Below are positions 1-6,189 of a stretch of DNA of 9,943 bases, one piece after another. Each line of letters starts with the position of its first letter. Position 1 is the stretch's first letter. The stretch is from an uncultured Erythrobacteraceae bacterium (GTDB taxonomy: Bacteria; Pseudomonadota; Alphaproteobacteria; Sphingomonadales; Sphingomonadaceae). The position numbers were made by a program, and so were the translations under genes. The DNA is taken from the NCBI GenBank assembly GCA_946482075.1, contig CAMLQG010000108.1, positions 1 through 9,943 on the forward strand. Direction: 5' to 3'. Below the pieces are notes generated by a model that worked only from the letters and a program-made list of their open reading frames with translations, searched no databases and had not been told where the DNA came from.

Positions 1-30
1 CGCTGCGGATGGGGGAGGAGTAGGCGCCAC

Positions 31-109
31 GTCATCGCAGCGAAGGCTGGGCTATCCTTCGGCTGCGTCGTGCCCTATCCATTAAGATCCCAGCCTTCGC
101 CGGCATGAC
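31..109. repeat. Imperfect inverted repeat, REP-like intergenic element
   Basis: Two 21-bp arms at 31-51 and 89-109 are reverse complements at 18 of 21 positions and enclose a 37-bp loop. Each arm contains the core CGAAGGCTGGG or its complement, which is itself partly self-complementary. The element lies in the gap just past the 3' end of the dehydrogenase gene, a usual place for dispersed extragenic palindromes. It could act in transcription termination or mRNA 3'-end protection, but neither arm is followed by a T-run, so no intrinsic terminator is claimed. That it belongs to a multicopy family is inferred from its look and position. Confidence 0.55.
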
Positions 110-127
110 GGATGGTGGGATGCAGGC

Positions 128-2455
128 TCAGCTCCTCGGCAGCGCATAGGCGACCAGATAGTCGCTCTCCTCCGTCGAGCCCACCGCGCCGCCGACGGTC
201 ACGGCGATGATCTGCCGCCCGCTTTTCGGCGCGAGATAGCTCATGGGCGTGGATTCCGTGCCGGCCGGCAGCTTGTCCCGCCACAGCGCAGCGCCGCTTC
301 TGGTCGAATAGGCGCGGATATAGCCGTCCTGCGATCCTGCGAAGAAGCTCAATCCGCCCCGGGTCACCAGCATGCCGCCGTTCACCGGCATGCCCATCGG
401 CAGCGAAATCCCGCTCGGGATGCCCCAGGGGCCGCTGTTGCGCGTAGTGCCCACGGGTTTCGACCACAGGAGCTTGCGGGTGTTCAGATCGATCGCGGAG
501 ACCCGGCCAAAAGGCGGCTCGGTGCAGGGCACGGCGAGCGGCGAGAAGAAGGGCGGGTTGCTGACGGCATAGGGAGTGCCGCGCTGCGGCGATCCCGCAC
601 CGGGGCCGATCTCCGGATGGCCCTTGCCGTCGCGCCGGTAGAATTGCTGTGCTTCCGTACTGTCCTTGGGGATCAGGCGATCGTAATTCGCGAGGTGCAG
701 CGTGGCGGCGACCATGATGCCGGTATCCTCGTCGATCGAGACGCTGCCCCAGTTGTAGATGCCCGATGATCCGGGATTGCGCAGGATCGGCTTGAGGCCG
801 ATCGGCGTCATCGTCCCTTCATAGCGCGCCTGGCGGAACTTCACCCGGCACCAGAGCTGGTCGAGCGGCGTGATGCCCCACATGTCGGCTTCGGTCAGGT
901 CCGCATCCATCAGCGACGGCATGCCGGTGGAGAATGGCTGGGTCGGCGCGACATGATCTTCGGGCACGGTCCCGCCTTGCGGCGTGGGCCGTTCCTCGAC
1001 TTTCGTGAGCGGGACGCCGGTGCGCCGGTCCAGCACGAAGAGTTCGCCCCGCTTCGTCGCCTGCAGCACCGCGGGCACGCGGCCGCCGGCTGTGGGGAAT
1101 TCGAACAGTACCGGCTGCGAACCCACATCATAGTCCCAGATATCGTGATGCACGGTCTGGAAGGCCCAGCGCAGCTTGCCGCTGTTCACGTCCAGCGCGA
1201 CGATCGAGGCGGAGAAGCGGTCCTGCGCTTTGGTGCGGTGGCCGCCGAAATAGTCGGGCGTCGCATTGCCGGTGGGGAGGAAAAGGAGGCCGAGCTGCGG
1301 ATCGACGCTCATCACGCTCCAGACGTTGGGCGTGCCCTTGACGTAGTGCTGGCCCGGGCCTGGCTCGGTGTTCACATCGGGATTGCCGGGATCCCACGCC
1401 CACACGAACTTGCCGCTGCGGGCGTCGAAGGCGCGCACCACGCCGGAAGGTTCGCCTACCTGCTGCCCGTCGAACACGCAGTTCGCGACGATCACCAGAT
1501 CGCCGGAAACGAGCGGCGGGGAACTGGCGTAGAGATAGCCTTCCCTGTCGCCGCCCATACCCTGGGTGAGGTCGACCGTGCCCCCCTGGCCGAACCCGGC
1601 GCAGGGCTTGCCGGTGGCGGTGTCGAGCCCGATCAGCCGCGCATCGCGCGTGGATACGTAGACGGTCGCCCGGCATGGGCCGTCAGCCGGCGCGGCGGCG
1701 TTCTCGTAATAGGCGACGCCGCGGCATGAGCGGCCATAGGCTTTCGGACGGATCTGGGGATTATGGGCCCAGCGCTGCCTGCCGGTTTCCGCGTCCAGCG
1801 CGATCACGACGTTGTCGCTCGTGCAGAGATAGAGGCCGTCGCCGATCTTCAGCGGGGTCGCCTGGCCGAACTTGTGGCCCGCGCGATAGGTCCAGGCGAC
1901 CTGCAACTTGCCGATATTGTCCTGATTGATCTCGGTGAACGGGGCGAAGCGCGTGCCCGTATCGGTGCGGCCGAAAGCGCGCCAATCGCTGTCCGTTCCA
2001 GCCGGAGTGGCCGGCCAGATGCCGCTTCCGGCCTGCGCCGGATGGAAGGTGGAGAGGAGGATCACGGCTGCCCCGGTCAGCCCTGCGAGCGAGGCGAGAC
2101 CGCCAAGCGCAAGCCGCGCGCCGCCCTGCCGCCAGAGAGTGGAGAGGAGGAAGGGAAGGCCGAGGACGGCGGGTGCGACCAGCCGGGCGACGAGCTGCCA
2201 CGGGTCGGTTCCGACCTCCCACAAGGACCAGGCCAGCGTTGCGGCGAGCAGGGCGCCGTAAAGCCACGCTCCCCGGCGGTCGCCGCGCCAGACCAGCAGG
2301 CCGGCTGCAATCGTGAGCAGGCCGGCGCCGGCGTAATAAAGCGAGCCGCCGAGCAGGGCGAGCTGGCCGCCCATGATGGCCAGATAAAGTCCGATCGCGC
2401 CCAGCAGCAGTGCGAATCCGCGCCAGGACCAGCCTGAAAAATGGCGTTCCCCCAT
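128..2455 (-). CDS. Membrane-bound PQQ-dependent dehydrogenase, glucose/quinate/shikimate family
   Basis: A 775-residue quinoprotein close in length to E. coli Gcd (796). Residues 11-29, 31-55, 62-80, 89-107 and 115-136 are hydrophobic, matching the five-helix membrane anchor. From about residue 157 (DWRAFGRTDTGTRFAP) the periplasmic eight-bladed PQQ propeller follows. Such enzymes oxidise a sugar, polyol or cyclic alcohol in the periplasm and pass electrons to ubiquinone. Aligned with E. coli Gcd (from memory), Asp466 corresponds to D441 in HHDIWDYD, Lys493 to K468, and Asp730 to D710, so the PQQ-binding and catalytic core is present. His262 is replaced by G241 and His775 by A757, so glucose should not be assumed as substrate and no gcd symbol is given. 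The start at ATG 2455 is chosen because the anchor begins directly after it; an upstream ATG at 2512 would add 19 polar residues. The EthD gene ends 63 bp upstream on the same strand, so the two may be co-transcribed. Confidence 0.93.
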   Translation of the reverse strand: MGERHFSGWSWRGFALLLGAIGLYLAIMGGQLALLGGSLYYAGAGLLTIAAGLLVWRGDRRGAWLYGALLAATLAWSLWEVGTDPWQLVARLVAPAVLGLPFLLSTLWRQGGARLALGGLASLAGLTGAAVILLSTFHPAQAGSGIWPATPAGTDSDWRAFGRTDTGTRFAPFTEINQDNIGKLQVAWTYRAGHKFGQATPLKIGDGLYLCTSDNVVIALDAETGRQRWAHNPQIRPKAYGRSCRGVAYYENAAAPADGPCRATVYVSTRDARLIGLDTATGKPCAGFGQGGTVDLTQGMGGDREGYLYASSPPLVSGDLVIVANCVFDGQQVGEPSGVVRAFDARSGKFVWAWDPGNPDVNTEPGPGQHYVKGTPNVWSVMSVDPQLGLLFLPTGNATPDYFGGHRTKAQDRFSASIVALDVNSGKLRWAFQTVHHDIWDYDVGSQPVLFEFPTAGGRVPAVLQATKRGELFVLDRRTGVPLTKVEERPTPQGGTVPEDHVAPTQPFSTGMPSLMDADLTEADMWGITPLDQLWCRVKFRQARYEGTMTPIGLKPILRNPGSSGIYNWGSVSIDEDTGIMVAATLHLANYDRLIPKDSTEAQQFYRRDGKGHPEIGPGAGSPQRGTPYAVSNPPFFSPLAVPCTEPPFGRVSAIDLNTRKLLWSKPVGTTRNSGPWGIPSGISLPMGMPVNGGMLVTRGGLSFFAGSQDGYIRAYSTRSGAALWRDKLPAGTESTPMSYLAPKSGRQIIAVTVGGAVGSTEESDYLVAYALPRS

Positions 2456-2480
2456 GTTTCCGTTCCCTGCTTTCCGACCC

Positions 2481-2501
2481 TTCGCGCATGCCTGGCGCGA
2501 A
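2481..2501. other. Perfect 7-bp stem with 7-nt loop between EthD gene and dehydrogenase gene
   Basis: TTCGCGC at 2481-2487 and GCGCGAA at 2495-2501 are exact reverse complements around a 7-nt loop. The structure sits in the 63-bp gap between the stop codon of the EthD gene and the start codon of the dehydrogenase gene. There is no T-run after it on the minus strand, so it is not a classical terminator. An mRNA processing or stability structure, or an operator, is possible; a stem of this size can also arise by chance in GC-rich DNA. Confidence 0.3.
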
Positions 2502-2518
2502 AGTGCCGTCATTCCACG

Positions 2519-3292
2519 TCAAGCGACTGCGAAGCGGCTCGCATCCACCCAGGGCAGAACCGATTCATGGGTTTCGACGCCCATGAAGCGGCGGGTCGGC
2601 TTGTGGATGAACTTGTCCTCGTCTGCCTCGACGATCGGCGCGACATCGGGCGCGCCGATCAATTCGGTGGCCCTGGCCTGCGCTTCCTTGTCCGCGAAGG
2701 ACACTTCGGTCGCCACGTCATAGGCGGCCTCCACGACGGATCCGTCCAGCGGATAAGGCGCGGGTCGCAGGAACAGCCGGCGATAGCGGCTGAGCGTGGG
2801 GCTGTACTTCACGCCCAGCGGCGCGTGGTGGTTCTCGTAATAATCGACGAACTGATCGAAAGTGAGATCGGGCCGGCGCTTGAGCAGCACGATGCTGCGG
2901 ATGTCCTTGCTGCTGTCGCGCATACCGCCGCCCATCCAGGGAAGTACCGATTCATGTTCCTCGACGAAAGCGAGGCGGCTCCTGGTGAGGTCGAGGAAGC
3001 GGGTTTCATCCTCGCTCAACACTGCGTTCGCTTCGGGTTCCATCATCAGCGCCATGCCTGCGTCATAGGCCTGCCGATCTTCGAACCAGAGCTCCGTCAG
3101 CACGTCATATTCGGCTTCGACCACGCTGCCATCGAGCGGATAGGGCGAGGGGTGCAGGAAGTGACGCAGATATCGCACCATCTTCTTCTGATATTTGACG
3201 CCCAGCGGCGCGTGATTGTTCTCATAGTGATCGATGAACTGCTGAAGCGTGAGTTCAGGCTTGCGCTTGAGCAGAACCATGGCCTTGAACAT
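2519..3292 (-). CDS. Tandem EthD-domain protein (two ferredoxin-like repeats)
   Basis: A 257-residue protein made of two EthD-type units, residues 2-119 and 131-248. They align without a gap over 118 residues with 62 identities. Each unit starts with VLLKR, carries an YEN-x-HAPLGVKY block, then PYPLDGSVVEA and ends in HESVLPW. EthD-family proteins fold as dimeric alpha-beta barrels; here the two halves may form the barrel within one chain. The family is named after a gene in the ethyl tert-butyl ether P450 cluster and has no single agreed reaction, so the substrate is unknown. The start at ATG 3292 is preceded by a good ribosome-binding site (AAGGA, about 5 nt away); an in-frame ATG at 3361 would add a 23-residue basic leader and is less likely. 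Its position upstream of the dehydrogenase gene and downstream of a regulator gene suggests a metabolic role in the same pathway. Confidence 0.88.
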   Translation of the reverse strand: MFKAMVLLKRKPELTLQQFIDHYENNHAPLGVKYQKKMVRYLRHFLHPSPYPLDGSVVEAEYDVLTELWFEDRQAYDAGMALMMEPEANAVLSEDETRFLDLTRSRLAFVEEHESVLPWMGGGMRDSSKDIRSIVLLKRRPDLTFDQFVDYYENHHAPLGVKYSPTLSRYRRLFLRPAPYPLDGSVVEAAYDVATEVSFADKEAQARATELIGAPDVAPIVEADEDKFIHKPTRRFMGVETHESVLPWVDASRFAVA

Positions 3293-3436
3293 GGCGATCC
3301 TTTCCTTTTTCGGTCTCGAGCCGAGATTGACGGATCGTAAGCGGCGTTGCGTCAGGCGCAAAGCGCGAAGATTGGGATCAGCGGGTTACTCGATTTATCT
3401 GTCGGTGAATGATCGCACGGCTTGCCGCTGTGAAGG

Positions 3437-4003
3437 CTATTTCCGGATGATGTCGCGCAGGAAGCCGCTCACCGCGCGATAGCCTTTTTCCTCGAGTTCC
3501 ACATAATGCACGCGCTGGTCGCGTTCGGAGGATATGCGCCGCACGAGCCCGCGCTGTTCCAGGATGGAGATCCAGCGCAGCGCCGTGGTCGTCGGTGCCA
3601 GGGAAGCGATGCAGAGGCTTGTGGTGGGCACCCGCTGCTTGCGCGCATGATTGATGAACAGGTCAAGCAGCATGTCCCATGCGGGTTCACCGAAAAGATC
3701 GTCGTCCAGGAAACGATTGCGGCGACGGCGACCGTCATAGATCCGCTCGGCCAGATCGGCCAGCAGCGGTTCTTCCCGCTCGATCTCGCGCAGCGTGAGG
3801 AATTCGGCAAGCTCTTCGGGCGAAGCGGCGGTTGCTGCGCCGGTCGGATTCTCGTCCAGATCGGCTGCTATGCGCACCAGCCGGGTGGCAAGGTCGCGCA
3901 GTTCCGCCGCGGCGATAGTTGAGCCGGGTCGCACATTTTGCGGGCCTTCCGACGATCCCGCCGAGCCTTCGCCCTCATCGCCGTCGAAAAACACGCCGCT
4001 CAT
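3437..4003 (-). CDS. Winged-helix MarR-like transcriptional regulator (copy 1)
   Basis: A 188-residue predicted DNA-binding regulator. An acidic, low-complexity N-terminus (about 1-30) is followed by a helical segment. A winged-helix domain at about 104-187 comes next: FGEPAWDMLLDLFIN, then TTSLCIAS and PTTTALRWISILEQRGLV (turn plus recognition helix, about 134-153), then a basic wing RRISSERDQRVHYVEL (155-170). MarR-type proteins bind as dimers to inverted repeats near their own and neighbouring promoters. Over residues 104-170 it matches the second regulator in this window at 51 of 67 positions, so the two are paralogues. The start at ATG 4003 is chosen over an in-frame ATG at 4045 because a GGGA sequence lies in front of it; the upstream choice would add 14 residues. 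It is followed, after 144 bp, by the EthD gene on the same strand. The ligand and targets are unknown. Confidence 0.82.
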   Translation of the reverse strand: MSGVFFDGDEGEGSAGSSEGPQNVRPGSTIAAAELRDLATRLVRIAADLDENPTGAATAASPEELAEFLTLREIEREEPLLADLAERIYDGRRRRNRFLDDDLFGEPAWDMLLDLFINHARKQRVPTTSLCIASLAPTTTALRWISILEQRGLVRRISSERDQRVHYVELEEKGYRAVSGFLRDIIRK

Positions 4004-4116
4004 CGTTCTATCCCAGTTCCTCGACCGCCCCTGGCCAGGATGCATGCCGACTGTGCGATAACATCACGTAAATCGGCATTAGGAATATTCCGTATCTCAT
4101 GGATGCCTCATACGGC
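4004..4116 (-). promoter_or_regulatory. Upstream region of regulator copy 1 with a 7-bp inverted repeat
   Basis: This 113-bp gap is locally AT-richer than the coding DNA around it. ATGCCGA at 4044-4050 and TCGGCAT at 4073-4079 are exact reverse complements centred 29 bp apart, and a GGAATATTCC palindrome lies at 4082-4091. These are reasonable places for a promoter and for binding by a winged-helix dimer, but no clear -35/-10 pair could be recognised and the assignment is tentative. Confidence 0.3.
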
Positions 4117-4320
4117 TCATTGATCCTGCTTGTCATCTGGCGGTCTGACCCGTTTGGTGCATTCGTGAAGTGCCCGGTCGATGTGGATGGCCGCAATGTG
4201 CAGCGCATCGCCGTCGCATCGTCGCAAGGCGTCTTCGAGAAGAGTGATGATTTCGCGGATCGCGGCTTCGCGTGCCGCGTCCTGTCCGTCGGGCCCGCTG
4301 CCGGCGCCCGCCTTCCTCAT
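4117..4320 (-). CDS. Small hypothetical protein, 67 aa
   Basis: The product is not assigned to a named family. It has a glycine-rich, charged N-terminus (1-17), a long predicted helix rich in Ala, Ile and Leu (about 17-52, including AAIREIITLLEDALRRC and AAIHIDRAL), and a charged C-terminal tail. There is no signal peptide or membrane segment, so it should be cytoplasmic. The case that it is a real gene rests on a strong Shine-Dalgarno sequence, GGAG, 6 nt before ATG 4320, on its placement between two paralogous regulator genes on the same strand, and on the cluster of inverted repeats directly upstream. A small helical protein in such a place could be a partner or modulator of the neighbouring regulators, but that is a guess. 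Confidence 0.65.
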   Translation of the reverse strand: MRKAGAGSGPDGQDAAREAAIREIITLLEDALRRCDGDALHIAAIHIDRALHECTKRVRPPDDKQDQ

Positions 4321-4336
4321 CTTTCTCTCCGCTGCT

Positions 4337-4395
4337 GAACGAAAAATCGTTCGGGGCCCTCGGTCATCTGACCGGGCGAAACGCTGATCAGCGTT
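4337..4395. promoter_or_regulatory. Cluster of three perfect inverted repeats upstream of the small-protein gene
   Basis: Within 59 bp lie GAACGA-AAAA-TCGTTC (4337-4352), CGGTCA-TC-TGACCG (4361-4374) and the uninterrupted 16-bp palindrome AACGCTGATCAGCGTT (4380-4395). Their centres are 23 and 20 bp apart, roughly two helical turns each, so dimeric proteins bound there would sit on the same face of the DNA. The cluster ends 17 bp before ATG 4320 and lies 3' of the second winged-helix regulator gene. It is most simply read as an operator region for the small-protein gene and possibly the genes after it. The three repeats have different arm sequences, so they would not all be sites for one protein. 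No confident -35/-10 pair was seen. Confidence 0.5.
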
Positions 4396-4531
4396 CTGAT
4401 CTTCACTCTGCCCCCCCTCGAAGCTAGACAGAAATCGAGCGGCGCCGAGGCCCTAATTCGCGCCACGAGGTTTGAAACGACTGAAAGAAATCACGGTTCC
4501 CGATTTGCGGCACTGCAGTGGTCCCCGTGCG

Positions 4532-5056
4532 TCAAGGGAGCTGGCGCAGCCTTTCGCGGAAATGCTCCGCCACGCGGCGGACGCCATCCTCGGTCAGTTC
4601 CACATAGTGCAGGCGCTGGTCCCGCTCGCAGAAATAGCGATGGACGAGGCCCTTTCCCTCGAGCACGCCGATCCAGCGCAAGGCCGTTGTCGGGGGGACG
4701 CCGGACGCGATGCACAGGCTCGTCGTGGCCACGGTCTGGCCGCGCGCCCGGTTGATGAAAAGATCGAGCAGCATGTCCCATGCGGGTTCGCCGAAGAATT
4801 TCGCGTCGAACAGTTCCGCGCGGCGGCGGCGATCGCGATATTCATATTCCGCCATCTTGGGCAGCAGCGATTCCACCCAGCTTGCCGAAACGCTGTTGTT
4901 CGATCGGGACGTGCCTTCGCCCGCATTCGCGCGGCCTGCTTCTTCCACGGTGCGTTCGGCCATGCGCGAGAGCCATCGGCTCAGCTTGCGCAGTTCCTCG
5001 GCGCCGAGACCGTCACTGCCGGAGCCGCCGTCATCCGGGAGACCGTGCGACGTCAT
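4532..5056 (-). CDS. Winged-helix MarR-like transcriptional regulator (copy 2)
   Basis: A 174-residue paralogue of the regulator at 3437-4003. The glycine/serine-rich start (1-17) and the helix at 18-45 differ from copy 1. The winged-helix part at 88-154 is nearly the same: FGEPAWDMLLDLFIN, TTSLCIAS, PPTTALRWIGVLEGKGLV, then the wing ERDQRLHYVEL. The recognition-helix region is close to that of copy 1, so the two may bind related sites, while the different N-termini point to different signals or partners. The start at ATG 5056 follows a GGGGAG sequence about 10 nt upstream; an earlier in-frame ATG at 5197 would add 47 residues without any family resemblance. It is the first minus-strand gene of the cluster and is divergent from luxR. 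The stop lies 211 bp before the small-protein gene, so separate transcription of the latter is possible. Confidence 0.82.
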   Translation of the reverse strand: MTSHGLPDDGGSGSDGLGAEELRKLSRWLSRMAERTVEEAGRANAGEGTSRSNNSVSASWVESLLPKMAEYEYRDRRRRAELFDAKFFGEPAWDMLLDLFINRARGQTVATTSLCIASGVPPTTALRWIGVLEGKGLVHRYFCERDQRLHYVELTEDGVRRVAEHFRERLRQLP

Positions 5057-5432
5057 CCCGCGGCCGCTCCCCGATAGGCGGTTCCGGACGACGACGAAGC
5101 GTGGCCGGCCGCTGAAATCGTCAAAGCGCCCTGCTTCACGGAAATCCTGCCACCGGCCCGGCACGACGACTGCATGGACAGGCAGGAGCCCGGCCACTCT
5201 GCAACATCGAACCTCCGGATGAGGGAGCGGGTGTTATTGATCTTCATCGGCAATAATAGAATAGAAATTCTGTCCCGGCGGAAGTGGTTGTCCAATCAAT
5301 TCGATCCGAATCCGAGAGAATTTCTGTGGTATCTTGCGCGGAGCCGGTCTGCAGGCACGGCGATGCCTGTCCTTGACCCTTGGTTTGCGCCCCTTGCCAG
5401 CGTATACCGGTGCCTGGTCGCAGTGGATGCTT
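5057..5432. promoter_or_regulatory. Divergent regulatory gap between regulator copy 2 and luxR, with a 9-bp inverted pair
   Basis: This 376-bp stretch has no convincing gene. The half near luxR (about 5230-5330) is clearly AT-richer than its surroundings and is the likely promoter zone. It contains AGAAATTCTGT at 5263-5273 and AGAATTTCTGT at 5317-5327: 10 of 11 bases match as a direct repeat, and the first nine bases of each are exact reverse complements. They are 54 bp apart, close to five helical turns. They may be regulator-binding sites for either divergent gene. No standard lux box (about 20-bp dyad with CTG/CAG ends) was found, and no -35/-10 pair stood out. The rest of the gap (5057-5230) is GC-rich without evident structure. 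Confidence 0.4.
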
Positions 5433-6152
5433 ATGGGTCTTGAATGGATCCTGCTCGAGATATCGAAAAAACGTGAAATCGGCGATCTGGCCAGTTTCGC
5501 GCAATCTGTTGCGGCCCAATTCGGCGTGGTGCGGTGGAGTTACCATCTTTCGCCGCCACTTTCGGCGCATTCGTCGCGCGATACGCAGATCGTTTCGCGC
5601 GGATTCCCCGAAAAATGGGTCGCCCTCTACAACAATGAGAATTTCAGGCGGCATTTGCCGGTGCCGGACCACATCATGAAGGCGGGACGCCCGATGCGTT
5701 GGAAGACGGCCGGCGACGAGGCCTATCGCACGCCCGAGGAAATGGAGCTGAGGGCCGAGTTGCGTGCCTGCGGGGTACCGGAAGGCGTTGGCGTCCCGGT
5801 TTACGGTCCGCGCAATCGCGACGCCTTCGTGTCCTTCGGTTTCGAAGATCCCGTGCGTCCGGAGGATGACGGCAAGATCCAGCAATTATGGGCGATCGCG
5901 CAGGCGTTCCATACGCGGGTCTGCAATGTCCTGGACGAAGCCGCCGATGCGAAAGTCGAGCTTTCGCCGCGCGAGCGGGAAGTGCTGCAATGGGTGGCTC
6001 TCGGCAAGTCGAGTCGAGACATCGGGGACATCCTCGGGATCTCGGCCGAGACCGTGAAGACCTATACGCGCCGCATCTTCGACAAGCTGGATGCGCATGA
6101 CCGGCTCGGCGCGACGATCAAGGCGCTTCAGCTGGATCTCATCCATGTCTGA
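5433..6152 (+). CDS. LuxR-type regulator with autoinducer-binding-like domain (solo)
   Basis: A 239-residue protein with the layout of quorum-sensing LuxR proteins: an N-terminal ligand-binding domain (about 15-165) and a C-terminal GerE/LuxR helix-turn-helix (about 176-236). The DNA-binding half has the family's invariant residues E181, L185 and G191 in LSPREREVLQWVALGKSSRD, followed by the recognition helix SAETVKTYTRRIF. In the ligand half, TraR residues Trp57, Tyr61, Trp85 and Gly113 correspond to W62, Y66, W90 and G118. TraR Asp70, which binds the lactone amide, is L75 here (HLP in place of the usual DP). No luxI synthase gene is in the window, so it behaves as a solo. The start is uncertain: ATG 5433 gives the usual family length, ATG 5427 adds two residues, and a TTG at 5334 would add 33 untypical residues. 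It probably controls the divergent minus-strand cluster or itself (inference). Confidence 0.86.
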   Translation: MGLEWILLEISKKREIGDLASFAQSVAAQFGVVRWSYHLSPPLSAHSSRDTQIVSRGFPEKWVALYNNENFRRHLPVPDHIMKAGRPMRWKTAGDEAYRTPEEMELRAELRACGVPEGVGVPVYGPRNRDAFVSFGFEDPVRPEDDGKIQQLWAIAQAFHTRVCNVLDEAADAKVELSPREREVLQWVALGKSSRDIGDILGISAETVKTYTRRIFDKLDAHDRLGATIKALQLDLIHV

Positions 6153-6189
6153 TCGCACGCGCGGCCGGGCTTGCCAAATAGCTGTGAAG

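Noticed and set aside
953..2437. Plus-strand frames at 953-1729 and 1763-2437 opposite the PQQ dehydrogenase
   Set aside because: The minus-strand protein is a full-length family member across this span; these frames have no family resemblance.
2441..3340. Plus-strand open frame of 299 codons opposite the EthD gene
   Set aside because: It lies in the antisense of two clear EthD repeats. Its own internal repetition only mirrors the duplicated domain on the other strand.
4082..4091. Palindrome GGAATATTCC
   Set aside because: A 10-bp palindrome is expected about ten times in a window this size, so it was not made a separate finding; it is only mentioned with the surrounding upstream region.
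4511..4520. Palindrome CACTGCAGTG just past regulator copy 2
   Set aside because: Same length argument, and it lies downstream of the gene without other structure nearby.
4472..5077. Plus-strand open frame of 201 codons opposite regulator copy 2
   Set aside because: Similar wording appears opposite regulator copy 1 (3506-3922), but this only reflects the paralogy of the two minus-strand genes.
5057..5432. Canonical lux box upstream of luxR
   Set aside because: No 18-20-bp dyad with CTG/CAG ends was found; only the AT-rich AGAA/TTCT pair is present.
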